From Paraburkholderia phenazinium (GTDB taxonomy: Bacteria > Pseudomonadota > Gammaproteobacteria > Burkholderiales > Burkholderiaceae), in contig NZ_FNCJ01000004.1 of NCBI RefSeq assembly GCF_900100735.1, positions 312,019-376,018 of the forward strand: a DNA stretch of 64,000 nt, read 5' to 3'. The notes under the pieces are model-generated. The model saw only the letters and a program-made list of their open reading frames with translations, was not told where the DNA came from and ran no database searches. Both the position numbers and the translations under genes were made by a program. Position 1 is the first letter of the stretch; each line of letters starts with the position of its first letter. Below, one piece after another: positions 1-9,429 of the stretch.

Positions 1-311
1 GCGACGTTTTCGTACACGGTGCGCGACGACAGCAGGTTGAAATGCTGGAAGATCATGCCGATTTCGCGGCGCGCCTCGCGCAGTTGCGCGGCGGACAGCG
101 TCGTGAGATCGCGGCCGTTGACGACGATATTGCCTTCGGTGGGACGCGTCAGCAGGTTGATGGTGCGCACGAGCGTACTCTTGCCCGCGCCGCTGCGGCC
201 GATGATGCCAAACACCTCGCCCGCCGGAATCGACAGGTTGACGTTGTGCAACGCCTCGACCCAGCCCCGGGGTCCAGCGAAACGCTGGGAAATATTTCGT
301 ATTTCGATCAT
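1..311 (-). CDS. metN: Methionine ABC transporter ATP-binding protein, 5' part only (window edge)
   Basis: Reading leftward from ATG 309-311 gives about 103 residues that run off the window. The product is the cytoplasmic ATPase that powers methionine import with MetI and MetQ. Visible parts are the start MIEIRNIS, a Walker A motif GRSGAGKS at residues 38-45, and the Q-loop FQHFNLL around residue 89. The loop GRSGAGKST and the RPTEG stretch after it are typical of MetN. The signature motif, Walker B and the C-terminal ACT-like domain would lie outside the window. The start sits at the very beginning of the family fold, so it is secure. The 237 bases to the hydrolase gene on the other strand should hold two divergent promoters. 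Another polar amino acid importer ATPase is the main alternative. Confidence 0.85.
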   Translation of the reverse strand, partial: MIEIRNISQRFAGPRGWVEALHNVNLSIPAGEVFGIIGRSGAGKSTLVRTINLLTRPTEGNIVVNGRDLTTLSAAQLREARREIGMIFQHFNLLSSRTVYENV

Positions 312-548
312 GAAAAAACGAAACGGCGGAACTGCCCGTGAGCGTACTGCGCTCCCGGCAAGCGGCCGCCGTTACTTTTATTGGGATTTGAGCCGCGATT
401 CTACCGCAGCATCGACATACCCTTTAATAATCAATTCCGATCTTTTCATAACCGAGAGGAATTAGAGGCGAGTCCCGCATGCCGCACTCGCGCGCGTCAC
501 GGGCGTGCGACTATGATCGGGCCAAGCAAAACCATAACGAGGGCGGAC

Positions 549-1505
549 ATGGAGACTAGCCGGTATAACAATGCCCGGCCACACCCGGCGGTGGTGGCAG
601 GCGCGGCAGCCACGGGTGTCGAGGCAGAGGGCGCAGCCAGCACAACGGGTACGGGGCGCGATGGCGGTGCGGCGCGCTCGCTGATTACGACCCGCGACGG
701 CCTTGAATTACCGCTATACCGGTGGCCTGCCTCCGGCCCCCGCCGGGCGACGGTTGCTCTCATCCACGGCCTTGCCGAGCATGCCGGACGCTACGCGCCG
801 CTCGCCGAGCGGCTCAACGCAGTGGGCATCGAACTGCTCGCCATCGATCTGCGCGGCCACGGCAACGCGCCCGGCAAACGGGTGCGCGTCGAGCGCTTCG
901 ACGACTATCTGCTCGATGCCGAGGCCCTGCTTAGCATCGCGGCGGATGACGGCGCTCCGTTGTTCCTGATGGGCCACAGCATGGGCGGCGCAATTGCAGC
1001 GCTGTACGCCATCGAACGCCTACCTAGCAGCGGTCACCGGCTGGCGGGCTTGATCCTGTCGAGTCCCGCACTTGCGCCGGGCCGCGACGTGCCGCGCTGG
1101 ATGCTGACCATGAGTCAGATCATCAGCCGCATCTGGCCGGGTTTTCCCGCCATGAAGATCGACGCGGCGCTGTTGTCGCGCAACCCGGCGATCGTCGAAG
1201 CGAATCGCAACGATCCCTTGGTGCATCACGGTTCGGTTCCGGCGCGCACTGGCGCGGAGATTCTGCTGGCGATGGCGCGTATCGAACGCGGCCGCGCCGG
1301 TTTGCGGGTGCCCTTGCTGGTGTATCACGGCACGGCAGACAAGCTCACGGAACCCGACGGCAGTCGCGCCTTCGGCCAGCATGCCGGCTCGCCGGACAAG
1401 ACGCTCACGATGCATGAAGCGAGCTATCACGAGACGATAAACGACCTCGACCGCGAACGGGTGATAGGCGAGTTGATCGCGTGGATTCAGGCGCGGTGTG
1501 GTTAA
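549..1505 (+). CDS. Alpha/beta hydrolase, monoacylglycerol lipase-like
   Basis: This 318-residue serine hydrolase resembles bacterial lysophospholipases and monoacylglycerol lipases (Hydrolase_4 type). The nucleophile elbow GHSMG is at 142-146 (Ser144). The likely acid is Asp264 in YHGTADKLTEP and the likely His is 294 in SYHETIND. An LRGHG motif at 101-105 is typical of the family. I chose ATG 549 because GAGGG lies six bases upstream. An upstream ATG at 513 and a TTG at 381 are in frame but have no clear ribosome site. The first 45 residues are alanine- and glycine-rich, unlike the usual family start, and do not form a clear signal peptide. The protein is probably cytoplasmic. The substrate is unknown. 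Confidence 0.8.
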   Translation: METSRYNNARPHPAVVAGAAATGVEAEGAASTTGTGRDGGAARSLITTRDGLELPLYRWPASGPRRATVALIHGLAEHAGRYAPLAERLNAVGIELLAIDLRGHGNAPGKRVRVERFDDYLLDAEALLSIAADDGAPLFLMGHSMGGAIAALYAIERLPSSGHRLAGLILSSPALAPGRDVPRWMLTMSQIISRIWPGFPAMKIDAALLSRNPAIVEANRNDPLVHHGSVPARTGAEILLAMARIERGRAGLRVPLLVYHGTADKLTEPDGSRAFGQHAGSPDKTLTMHEASYHETINDLDRERVIGELIAWIQARCG

Positions 1506-1600
1506 GCGAGGGGGCGTGTGCTGGAGGTCCGCCCGTTCGCATTCATGATCCGCCCTCGCGCGGCTCAACACCACTCGCTCGCTGCCCCACCCAATGCGGC

Positions 1601-2524
1601 TCAGATCCCCGCTAGCGCCCGGATATGCGCAACCACGCTGCGCCCGAGCGCCGACAGGTTGTAGCCGCCTTCCAGACAGCTCACGATCCGCCCGCGCGCA
1701 TAGCGGTTGGCGATTTCGCGAACCTGATCGGTCAGCCACGCATAATCGGCCTCGACGAGCCCCATGTTGCCCAGGTCGTCCTCACGATGTGCATCGAAGC
1801 CCGCCGACACGAAGATCATTTCCGGCTTGAACGCATGCAAGCGCGGCAGCCACAGCATGTCGACCGCCTCGCGCACTTCCATGCCCTTCGAGCGGGCCGG
1901 CATCGGCACGTTGACCATATTGGCCGCGTGATTGTCGGCCCCGGTGAACGGATAGAACGGATGCTGGAAGAAGCTGCACATCAGCACCCGCGAGTCGCCG
2001 GAGAACGCGGCTTCCGTGCCGTTGCCGTGATGGACGTCGAAGTCGACAATCGCCACCCGTTGCAGACCATGCGCCTCCAGTGCGTGGCGCGCGGCAACCG
2101 CGACGTTGTTAAAGAAACAGAAGCCCATGGCGCGAGCCGGTTCAGCATGGTGGCCAGGCGGGCGCACGCTGCAAAACGCATTGTCGTAACGGCCTTCGAT
2201 GACGGCATCGGTGGCGGCCACCGCGGCGCCTGCCGCGCGCAGCGCGGCTTGCCAGGTGTGCGGATTCATCGAGGTGTCCGGATCGATCTCTGCGTAGCCC
2301 GTCTGCGGCGAGCGGCCGCGAATGTAGTCGACGTGCGCCTGGGTATGCACGCGCAGGAGCGCAGCTTCCTCCACAAGCGGTGGCGACTCGCGTTCGATCA
2401 GCGCGTCGATGCGGCTTGCGATCAGCTGATCTTCGATTGCCTGCAGGCGTGCCGGGCATTCGGGATGCCACTCGCCCATCTCGTGAAGCAGGCAGTCTGG
2501 GTGGGAATAAAAGGCTGTTGCCAT
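1601..2524 (-). CDS. Histone deacetylase-family protein (amidohydrolase-like)
   Basis: A 307-residue, zinc-dependent deacetylase of the arginase/HDAC fold. The active-site His pair is in PPGHHAE (His125-126). The zinc ligands are Asp163 and His165 in DFDVHHGNG, and Asp244 in AGFDAH. The catalytic Tyr is Tyr288 in LEGGYNL. Bacterial members remove acetyl groups from polyamines, acetoin-related substrates or proteins, and the sequence alone does not say which. ATG 2524 is chosen because the family conserves an early Tyr-Ser-His-Pro stretch (YSHPDC, residues 6-11) and AGAAGAGAA precedes it. Longer in-frame starts add unrelated residues. The gene converges on the hydrolase at 549-1505 with about 95 bases between them and no clear terminator. 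Confidence 0.88.
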   Translation of the reverse strand: MATAFYSHPDCLLHEMGEWHPECPARLQAIEDQLIASRIDALIERESPPLVEEAALLRVHTQAHVDYIRGRSPQTGYAEIDPDTSMNPHTWQAALRAAGAAVAATDAVIEGRYDNAFCSVRPPGHHAEPARAMGFCFFNNVAVAARHALEAHGLQRVAIVDFDVHHGNGTEAAFSGDSRVLMCSFFQHPFYPFTGADNHAANMVNVPMPARSKGMEVREAVDMLWLPRLHAFKPEMIFVSAGFDAHREDDLGNMGLVEADYAWLTDQVREIANRYARGRIVSCLEGGYNLSALGRSVVAHIRALAGI

Positions 2525-2750
2525 GATTCTCTTCTGCGGCGCGTCGCGCGAAGCGCGCACGGCGTGTCTCCGTCCAAAGGCGCGCGCGTAAGGCGCGCCC
2601 AACACCGTCAAGTTACCACACCATGCGCCCGGGACGCGCCGTAGCAACGGTTCTGCATAGTTCCGCCATGGGCGTCGGGTATACTGCCCGCTATCCTTCA
2701 GTCAGCTTCTACCGCCTTCCGGCTCCCTCGCACCACGCTCCCAGTTCACT

Positions 2751-4106
2751 ATGATCGTCAAGCTTGCTCTGTCCGCACAAAACCGGCTACGCACCCAGAA
2801 CGTAGCTGCTGCACTGTCTATCGCATGGTGCGTGTTTGCGGCAGCCAGTCCGGCCGAGGCACAGACCCGCGCGCCCAAAGCGCCGCTGCTGGTCACGCAG
2901 GGGCAACCGCAACAGCCCGTGCCGCAAGGACAGACGTTCGAAGAAGAAATCATTCCGCAGCGCTACGCGAACAACCCGGATGTCGACGGCTTCATCAACG
3001 ACATGGCGGCGCGCTACGACTTCGATCCGGCCGCGTTGCACACGCTGTTTGCCGGCGTCAGCTACTCGGCGACCGCGGTCAAGCTCGTCACGCCCTCGCC
3101 CACACCGTCCATCAAGAACTGGCGCGTGTATCAGTCGCGCTTCCTCGACCCGGTCCGCATCCAGGCGGGCATGCGCTTCTGGCGCAACAACCAGGCGACG
3201 CTGCAGCGCGCCTATGAGGAATTCGGCGTGCCGCCGGAAGTGATCGTCGGCATCATCGGCGTGGAGACGATCTATGGGCGCTTCATGGGTAACTTCCGCG
3301 TGCTCGACGCGCTGACCACCCTCGCCTTCGATTACCCGAACACCCCGAATCGCGCCGAACGCGAGCAGACCTTCCGCAAGAACCTCGAAGACTATCTGGT
3401 CTGGACCCGCGACTCGCAAATCGACCCGAGCACAGTGCTCGGCTCGTACACCGGGGCGATCGGTATTCCTCAATTCCTGCCGAGCAGCATCGTGCAGTAC
3501 GCGATCTCGTATGACGGCAACAAGCAGATCGACCTGCGCACCAGCCAGGCCGACGCGATTGGCAGCGTGGCGAATTACCTGAAACAGAATGGCTGGGAAA
3601 ACGGCCGGCCGGTGGTGTGGGACATCGGCTCGGACGCCGGCAGCCAGGGCATCGCGCAAGCCGGCGCCGACGGCAAGCCCGAACCGCACTGGCCGCTCGA
3701 CCAACTGCTGCGTGCGGGTCTCGTGGTGAACGAGCAGGGTCTCGATATGGCGGCCGAGGCCGGCACGCCGGTGACGATCATCGATCTGCCCTCGCCGGGA
3801 CTGCCGACCGAGTACAAGCTGGGGCTGAAGAATTTCTACGTGCTGACGCGCTATAACCGCAGCTTCTTCTACGCATTAGCGGTGTATCAGTTGGGCGAGA
3901 AGATCAAGGCGCAACTGGAGGCGTCGGGCGATCTGGACAGCAACGGGGCGCCGAGCACCGCGCCGCCTATGTCAGCGCCGCCGGCTTCGCTGCCTCTGCC
4001 TACGGCGCCTGCGCCGATGGCCGTGCCCGCCCCGTCGAACAGCCCGGTTCCTGCACCGATGGGCATCCCGGCTCCGATGCCAGCTCCCGCGCAGGACTCG
4101 CAATAA
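2751..4106 (+). CDS. mltB: Lytic murein transglycosylase B
   Basis: This 451-residue exported enzyme cleaves the glycan strands of peptidoglycan, giving 1,6-anhydro ends. A signal peptide covers about residues 1-37, ending near AEA. No lipobox cysteine is seen, so it is probably soluble in the periplasm, unlike E. coli MltB. The catalytic Glu172 is in GVETIYGRF, and GAIGIPQFLPSS is the conserved MltB substrate-groove motif. The last 50 or so residues are a proline/alanine/serine tail of repeated PAPM- and APS-like units, outside the catalytic fold. The gene ends just before a strong bidirectional terminator shared with the convergent cysM. Confidence 0.92.
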   Translation: MIVKLALSAQNRLRTQNVAAALSIAWCVFAAASPAEAQTRAPKAPLLVTQGQPQQPVPQGQTFEEEIIPQRYANNPDVDGFINDMAARYDFDPAALHTLFAGVSYSATAVKLVTPSPTPSIKNWRVYQSRFLDPVRIQAGMRFWRNNQATLQRAYEEFGVPPEVIVGIIGVETIYGRFMGNFRVLDALTTLAFDYPNTPNRAEREQTFRKNLEDYLVWTRDSQIDPSTVLGSYTGAIGIPQFLPSSIVQYAISYDGNKQIDLRTSQADAIGSVANYLKQNGWENGRPVVWDIGSDAGSQGIAQAGADGKPEPHWPLDQLLRAGLVVNEQGLDMAAEAGTPVTIIDLPSPGLPTEYKLGLKNFYVLTRYNRSFFYALAVYQLGEKIKAQLEASGDLDSNGAPSTAPPMSAPPASLPLPTAPAPMAVPAPSNSPVPAPMGIPAPMPAPAQDSQ

Positions 4107-4158
4107 GCGCCGTCCAAGCAGTTCGATCCGTTCGGACTGCCTGAATGAAAAACGCATG

Positions 4159-4192
4159 AAAAAAGCGCTGGTTTGTAGCCAGCGCTTTTTTT
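4159..4192. terminator. Bidirectional terminator between mltB and cysM
   Basis: A seven-base-pair stem GCGCTGG/CCAGCGC with a seven-base loop is flanked by six A on the left and seven T on the right. It can stop transcription from both sides, which fits the convergent genes. Confidence 0.9.
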
Positions 4193-4232
4193 GTTTGGCG
4201 AAGTCCCGAGGCGCGCTTCCGCCCCTGATCGA

Positions 4233-5135
4233 TCAAGCCGGGAACACACCCGTCGACAGATACCGGTCGCCGCGATCGCACACGACGAACACGATGGTGG
4301 CGTTCTCGACTTGCCGTGCGATTCGCAATGCCACTTCGCACGCGCCGGCAGAGGAAATACCGCAGAAGATTCCTTCGACAGCGGCCATTTTGCGCGCCAT
4401 TGCTTCCGACGCCGCCTGGCTCACGTTCTCGACCCGATCGACCCGGCTGCGGTCGAAAATCTTCGGCAGATACGCTTCCGGCCACTTGCGGATGCCCGGA
4501 ATGCGCGAGCCTTCTTCTGGCTGCGCACCGATAATCTCGATAGCCGGACTCTGTTCCTTCAGATACTGCGACACGCCCATGATCGTGCCAGTGGTGCCCA
4601 TGGCCGAGACGAAGTGCGTGATGCGCCCTTCGGTTTCCTGCCAGATTTCCGGGCCAGTCGTCTCGTAGTGTGCGATCGGGTTATCCGGGTTCGCAAACTG
4701 ATCGAGGATGATGCCCTTGCCTTCGCGCTGCATCTGCTCGGCCAGATCACGGGCGTATTCCATGCCGCCCGTAACCGGCGTCAGCACGATCTGCGCGCCG
4801 TACGCAGCCATGCTCTGGCGGCGCTCGACGGACAGGTCTTCCGGCATGATCAGCACCATCTTGTAGCCACGAATAGCGGCCGCCATGGCGAGCGCGATAC
4901 CGGTATTGCCGCTAGTGGCTTCGACCAGCGTGTCGCCCGGCTTGATGCGGCCGCGCGCTTCCGCCTTCTTGATCATCGACAGTGCCGGACGATCCTTCAC
5001 CGAACCTGCCGGATTGTTACCCTCGAGCTTGCCGAGAATCACGTTATTGCGGCTGCGGATCTCGTCGTCAGGCAGGCGGACGAGCTGGACGAGCGGCGTA
5101 TTGCCGATCGTATCTTCAATCGTTTTGTAAGCCAT
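4233..5135 (-). CDS. cysM: Cysteine synthase B (O-acetylserine sulfhydrylase)
   Basis: This 300-residue PLP enzyme makes cysteine from O-acetylserine and sulfide or thiosulfate. The PLP lysine is Lys47 in NPAGSVKDR, and the phosphate-binding TSGNTG loop is at 74-79. The start MAYKTIEDTIGNTPLVQL matches CysM proteins, and the length is typical of CysM rather than the longer CysK. It stands alone, transcribed toward the terminator shared with mltB. CysK is the nearest alternative. Confidence 0.93.
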   Translation of the reverse strand: MAYKTIEDTIGNTPLVQLVRLPDDEIRSRNNVILGKLEGNNPAGSVKDRPALSMIKKAEARGRIKPGDTLVEATSGNTGIALAMAAAIRGYKMVLIMPEDLSVERRQSMAAYGAQIVLTPVTGGMEYARDLAEQMQREGKGIILDQFANPDNPIAHYETTGPEIWQETEGRITHFVSAMGTTGTIMGVSQYLKEQSPAIEIIGAQPEEGSRIPGIRKWPEAYLPKIFDRSRVDRVENVSQAASEAMARKMAAVEGIFCGISSAGACEVALRIARQVENATIVFVVCDRGDRYLSTGVFPA

Positions 5136-5478
5136 ATTGGAGTGCGGGGCTGTCGCTGTGCGATGTCGTCAATTGAACGATTCTAAACCACCATGCGCCG
5201 GCCTGCCGTGCGGCCCTGTTGGCGGCATGGATGCAACGCTCGCGCGGCATGGGGATATAACGTGGCGATATAAGACGGCGTGCCACGCAAAAAGCCCGCG
5301 GCCGAGTACCGCGGGAGCCAGTCATCTGAGTGACGGCTGAAGGAGTGTCATGTGCCGACTCCAACCAGAAAGAAAGCCTGCGAGACGGCGGCGCGAGTGC
5401 AATTGCGCGCCCGTGCCGCCGTATAGCCCCACGCGTGCCCTAACGCATAGGCCGCTCGCCTGGGGCTACGGCATACGG
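5136..5478. other. Gap between cysM and the ComEA-like gene
   Basis: This stretch of 343 bases holds the presumed cysM promoter on its left and the terminator of the ComEA-like gene (5289-5318). I see no other gene in it; the short open frames lack family resemblance. Confidence 0.5.
5289..5318 (-). terminator. Terminator after the ComEA-like gene
   Basis: A stem CCCGCGG/CCGCGGG with a seven-base loop is followed, on the minus strand, by five T. It lies about 160 bases after the stop at 5479, so the transcript would have a long 3' tail. Confidence 0.7.
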
Positions 5479-5862
5479 CTATTTCTTCACCACCACTGCG
5501 GCGTCGCCCTTGTGAGCGCCAGCCGCTGGGGCGGACTGTGCCGCAGAGGTCGCGGCCTTGCCCTGTGCAGGCGCTGCAACCTGTGCGCCAGCAGCAGCAC
5601 CAGCCGGACCGACAGCGAGACCCTCCGCCTGCAGGCGCTCGACGGTATGCCCGCCCATGCCCTTGACGCGCTTGCTGAGATCCGTGGGATCTTTATACGG
5701 GCCGTGCGCGTCGCGTTCTTCGAGAATCGCTTTCGCTTTGGCGGGACCAATGCCCTTGATGCCACGCAGCGCTGCTTCGTTAGCCGTATTGACGTCGACC
5801 GCCGCGTAGGCGTGACCGAACGCGGCGAGCATTGCCGCGGTAACCATGATTTTTCGCAACAT
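5479..5862 (-). CDS. ComEA-like helix-hairpin-helix protein
   Basis: A 127-residue exported protein with a signal peptide (about residues 1-20, ending AYA) followed directly by a helix-hairpin-helix pair: VDVNTANEAALRGIKGIGP and a second hairpin around residues 65-75. This arrangement is that of ComEA, which binds incoming DNA in the periplasm during natural transformation. ATG 5862 is chosen because GAGGGAGA lies just upstream and it opens the signal peptide. After residue 85 the protein is an Ala/Gln/Pro-rich tail ending in lysines. No other competence gene is nearby; it follows the heptose genes on the same strand by 78 bases. The DNA-uptake role is inferred from the family. Confidence 0.85.
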   Translation of the reverse strand: MLRKIMVTAAMLAAFGHAYAAVDVNTANEAALRGIKGIGPAKAKAILEERDAHGPYKDPTDLSKRVKGMGGHTVERLQAEGLAVGPAGAAAGAQVAAPAQGKAATSAAQSAPAAGAHKGDAAVVVKK

Positions 5863-5940
5863 ATGGAATCTCCCTCGTACAACCTCACCGGTGACGACCA
5901 CCGGCGAGGAGATTCCAGTTTAGAGAGGTCTGCGAAAGAT

Positions 5941-6933
5941 TTACACCTGGCCGAATAGCCAACGTACGTAGCGGTCGACGCCTTCCTGCACGCTCAGGAA
6001 AGGCGCGTCGTAACCCGCCGCGCGCAGTTTCGTGAGATCGGCTTGCGTGAAACACTGATACTTGCCGCGCAGCGCATCCGGAAACGGAATGTACTCGATC
6101 AGCCCGCGCTGCACCTGCTCGGCGAGCGAGAGCGGCGCTTCGTTATTCAGCGCGCGCAACGTGTTGACGACGGTCGTCGCGATGTCGTTGAACGGCTGCG
6201 CCCGGCCGCTGCCGAGATTGAAGATGCCCGACTTCTCCGGATGATCGAAGAAGTGCAGATTGACCTTCGTCACGTCTTCGACGGAGACGAAATCGCGCGT
6301 CTGCTCGCCGGCGGCATAGCCGTTGTATTCGCCGAACAGCTTGACCTTGCCCTCGGCGCGGAACTGGTTGAAGTTGTGAAACGCCACCGACGCCATGCGC
6401 GCCTTGTGCGTCTCGCGCTGGCCGTAGACGTTGAAGTAGCGAAAGCCGGCGATCTGGCTTTTCGCAGTGGGCAGCACGCGGCGGATCACCTGATCGAACA
6501 GGAACTTCGAATAGCCGTAGACGTTGAGCGGCTGCTCCACTTCGCGCTCTTCCACGAAGCGGCTCGAGCCGCCATAGGTCGCAGCGGAGGACGCATACAG
6601 AAACTGCGTGCCCTGCGCGAGGCACGCGTCGAGCACCGCGCGGCTGTAGCGGAAGTTGTTGTCCATCATGTAGCGGCCGTCGTGTTCCATCGTGTCCGAA
6701 CAGGCGCCTTCATGGAATACCGCGCGCACCTTGCCGAAATCGCCACGCGCAAAGCGTTCAACGAATTCGGTCTTGTCGAGATAATCGTCGATCTCGCAAT
6801 CGACCAGGTTCTTGAACTTGTCCGCGCGCGTGAGATTGTCAACGGCGATGATGCGTTGTTCACCGCGCTCGTTGAGCGCCTTCACGAGATTGCTGCCGAT
6901 AAAACCGGCCGCGCCGGTGACGATGAGGATCAT
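5941..6933 (-). CDS. hldD: ADP-L-glycero-D-manno-heptose 6-epimerase
   Basis: This 330-residue short-chain dehydrogenase/reductase converts ADP-D-glycero-D-manno-heptose to the L-form used in the LPS inner core. The NAD(P) loop GAAGFIG is at 7-13. The catalytic Tyr139-x3-Lys143 is in NVYGYSK, and SSAATYGG around 115-122 is the active-site serine region. Length and the ending match HldD (RfaD/GmhD). It lies 87 bases after the heptose kinase gene, the previous step of the same pathway, and probably shares its transcript. Confidence 0.95.
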   Translation of the reverse strand: MILIVTGAAGFIGSNLVKALNERGEQRIIAVDNLTRADKFKNLVDCEIDDYLDKTEFVERFARGDFGKVRAVFHEGACSDTMEHDGRYMMDNNFRYSRAVLDACLAQGTQFLYASSAATYGGSSRFVEEREVEQPLNVYGYSKFLFDQVIRRVLPTAKSQIAGFRYFNVYGQRETHKARMASVAFHNFNQFRAEGKVKLFGEYNGYAAGEQTRDFVSVEDVTKVNLHFFDHPEKSGIFNLGSGRAQPFNDIATTVVNTLRALNNEAPLSLAEQVQRGLIEYIPFPDALRGKYQCFTQADLTKLRAAGYDAPFLSVQEGVDRYVRWLFGQV

Positions 6934-7020
6934 GGTCGTACTGTCCCGAAATTGGGTTCGACTAGCGCCAGCCGCACGCGCCGCAAGCGAGCGCTTGCAG
7001 GCGCAAAACGGCGTGCGGCA

Positions 7021-8022
7021 TTAGAGAAAGAGTTCGTCGTAGTTGACGGTGGCGGTGCCCAGCTTGCCGACCACGATGCCGGCGGCGCGGTTCGCCAGCG
7101 CCACGGCATCGACGAGCGACAGGCCCGCGCCGAGCATCACGGCCAGCGTGGCGATCACGGTGTCGCCCGCACCCGAGACATCATACACTTCGCGTGCTAC
7201 GGCCGAGGCGTGCAGGATGCCATCGTCGGAGAAGAGCGTCATGCCCTCTTCCGAGCGCGTCAACAGCAGCGCCTTGAATTCGAGCTCGGCGCGCAGCTTG
7301 GTCACACGGGCAGTCAGGTCTTCTTCCGACTTCCACTGTCCGACCACCTCGCGCAACTCGGCGCGGTTCGGCGTGATCAACGTGGCGCCGCGATAGCGCT
7401 CCCAATCGTCGCCTTTCGGATCGACCAGTACCGGCTTGCCAGCGGCGTGCGCCTTGGCGATCATCTTCGTGACATGGGTCAGGCCGCCTTTGGCATAGTC
7501 CGACATCAGGATCACGTCGTGCGCGGGCAGCAGTTCGTCGAAGCGGGCGAGGCTCGCCAGCAGCACCTCGTGCGCAGGCGTGTTCTCGAAGTCGACCCGC
7601 AGCAACTGCTGCTGACGCGACAGCACGCGCAGCTTGATGGTGGTCAGCAGATCCGGGTCGCGCTCGAGATGCGGCACCACGCCGCTTTCGTCAAGCAACG
7701 TGATGATGCGCTCGCCGGGCTCGTCGTGCCCGACCACGCACAGGAGGCCTGCTTGCGCGCCGAGTGCCACCGCGTTGCGCGCCACGTTCGCAGCGCCGCC
7801 CAGGCGGTCTTCCTGCTTTTGCACATGCACGACCGGCACCGGCGCTTCCGGCGAAATACGATTGACGTCGCCGAACCAGTAACGGTCAAGCATCACGTCG
7901 CCCACCACCAGCACACGGGCGCCGGCGAGCCGTGCGCGCGGCACGGCGGCGGCGGTGGGCGCGGACACCGTGGCTTCGGTCATGGACTCAGGCATCGGCT
8001 GGGAGTTCGGAGGGTTGAGCAT
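7021..8022 (-). CDS. hldA: D-glycero-beta-D-manno-heptose-7-phosphate kinase
   Basis: A PfkB/ribokinase-fold kinase that phosphorylates heptose 7-phosphate at C1 (also called RfaE domain I). Early motifs are [15 protein letters not shown] and GGAANVARN. The catalytic GAGD with the anion hole is in DVSGAGDTV near the C-terminus. The adenylyltransferase domain of E. coli HldE is absent, so it is the single-domain type and a separate HldC would be expected elsewhere. ATG 8022 is used. In-frame alternatives are TTG 8034 and ATGs at 7995 and 7983, and none has a strong ribosome site. With 8022 the gene overlaps the end of ugd by 35 bases, suggesting translational coupling. Confidence 0.9.
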   Translation of the reverse strand: MLNPPNSQPMPESMTEATVSAPTAAAVPRARLAGARVLVVGDVMLDRYWFGDVNRISPEAPVPVVHVQKQEDRLGGAANVARNAVALGAQAGLLCVVGHDEPGERIITLLDESGVVPHLERDPDLLTTIKLRVLSRQQQLLRVDFENTPAHEVLLASLARFDELLPAHDVILMSDYAKGGLTHVTKMIAKAHAAGKPVLVDPKGDDWERYRGATLITPNRAELREVVGQWKSEEDLTARVTKLRAELEFKALLLTRSEEGMTLFSDDGILHASAVAREVYDVSGAGDTVIATLAVMLGAGLSLVDAVALANRAAGIVVGKLGTATVNYDELFL

Positions 8023-9391
8023 AGGGACGTCCAATCGAGTGGTAATCGATGCCCAGTTCTGTCATCGCTTCCGGTTCGTAGAGGTTGCGGCCGTCGAAAA
8101 TGAGCGGCGTCTTCAGCACCGATTTCAGGTGCAGGAAGTCCGGGCTCTTGAACTCCTTCCATTCGGTGACGACCACGAGGGCGTCGGCACCGGTGAGGGT
8201 CTCGTTCTGCGTGCTGGTGAAGTGCAGACGCGCCATCTGCTCCGGTGCGTCATGCAGGTCGATCGCGAACACACGGCGCGCTTCGGCGATGGCAACCGGA
8301 TCGTACGCCTGGACGTTGGCGCCGCGCGCCAGAAGCTCCGCGATGATGCGCCGGCTCGGCGCTTCACGCATGTCGTCGGTATTCGGCTTGAACGCGAGGC
8401 CCCAAACGGCGAAGGTGCGACCGCTCAGATCCTCGCCGAGCGAGCCGGTGATCTTGCGCACGAGCACTTCCTTCTGCTCGTGGTTCACCGCTTCGACGGC
8501 TTCGAGGATGCGCAGATTGTGGCCGCTTTCGCTGGCGGTACGCACCAGCGCCTGCACGTCCTTCGGGAAGCACGAACCGCCGTAGCCACAACCGGCATAC
8601 AGGAAGTGATAGCCAATGCGCGGATCCGAACCAATGCCGCGGCGCACCGATTCGATATCGGCGCCGACGCGGTCGGCCAGGTTCGCCATCTCGTTCATGA
8701 AGGAAATGCGCGTGGCAAGCATCGCGTTGGCCGCGTACTTCGTGAATTCCGCCGAGCGCACATCCATGTAGAGCGTGCGTTCGTGATTGCGGTTAAACGG
8801 CGCGTACAAGCGCTTCATCAGTTCGCGAGCGCGCTGGCCCGCATCGTCCTCGTCAAGGCCGAGCACAATGCGATCGGGGCGCATGAAGTCGTCGACCGCC
8901 GCGCCCTCTTTCAGGAACTCGGGGTTCGAGACGACCGAGAAACGATGCTGTTCGCTATCGGCGAGACCGCGCTTCGCCAGCTCCTCCTCGACGACCGCGC
9001 GCACACGCTGCGCCGTGCCCACGGGGACCGTGGACTTGTCGACGATCACCTTGAAGCCGGTCATGGTACGGCCGATATTGCGCGCCGCTTCGAGAACGTA
9101 CTGAAGGTCAGCCGAGCCGTCTTCGTCGGGCGGAGTGCCGACCGCGATGAACTGCACGTCGCCGTGAGCGACGCTGGCTTCGACATCCGTCGAAAACGTG
9201 ATGCGCCGTGCCGCCCGGGTCCGCGCAATGATTTCCTGCAAGCCCGGCTCGTGAATCGGAACGCCGCCGTTGTTGAGGATTTCGATCTTGCGCGGGTCGA
9301 CGTCCAGACAGAAAACGTCGTGACCGATTTCGGCCAGGCACGCGCCAGTGACCAGGCCAACATAGCCCGTGCCGATGATGGTAATTTTCAT
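7988..9391 (-). CDS. ugd: UDP-glucose 6-dehydrogenase
   Basis: This 467-residue enzyme oxidises UDP-glucose to UDP-glucuronate with two NAD+. UDP-glucuronate feeds exopolysaccharide and, in Burkholderia, the L-Ara4N modification of lipid A. The NAD loop GTGYVG is at 7-12, KEGAAVDDF around 161-169, the catalytic Cys274 in [10 protein letters not shown], and AFKPNTDD is the conserved nucleotide-sugar domain motif. ATG 9391 opens the Rossmann strand directly. A much longer open frame upstream overlaps lapB and is rejected. It sits between lapB and the heptose genes, in the LPS-precursor block. Confidence 0.94.
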   Translation of the reverse strand: MKITIIGTGYVGLVTGACLAEIGHDVFCLDVDPRKIEILNNGGVPIHEPGLQEIIARTRAARRITFSTDVEASVAHGDVQFIAVGTPPDEDGSADLQYVLEAARNIGRTMTGFKVIVDKSTVPVGTAQRVRAVVEEELAKRGLADSEQHRFSVVSNPEFLKEGAAVDDFMRPDRIVLGLDEDDAGQRARELMKRLYAPFNRNHERTLYMDVRSAEFTKYAANAMLATRISFMNEMANLADRVGADIESVRRGIGSDPRIGYHFLYAGCGYGGSCFPKDVQALVRTASESGHNLRILEAVEAVNHEQKEVLVRKITGSLGEDLSGRTFAVWGLAFKPNTDDMREAPSRRIIAELLARGANVQAYDPVAIAEARRVFAIDLHDAPEQMARLHFTSTQNETLTGADALVVVTEWKEFKSPDFLHLKSVLKTPLIFDGRNLYEPEAMTELGIDYHSIGRPYAQPSELPADA

Positions 9392-9395
9392 ACGC

Positions 9396-9421
9396 GTTCC
9401 GGTAATGGGTTCCGGTAATGG
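9396..9421 (+). repeat. Two-copy 13-base tandem repeat before ugd
   Basis: GTTCCGGTAATGG occurs twice in exact tandem, with a partial third copy, in the short lapB-ugd gap. It covers the place where the ugd ribosome site should be. Confidence 0.7.
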
Positions 9422-9429
9422 TTTCCGGG

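Noticed and set aside
6043..8103. A 686-codon plus-strand open frame across hldD and hldA
   Set aside because: It is a shadow: high GC gives long open frames opposite real genes. The minus strand carries full heptose enzymes with active-site motifs, and the plus frame has no recognisable motif and an odd His/Arg-rich composition.
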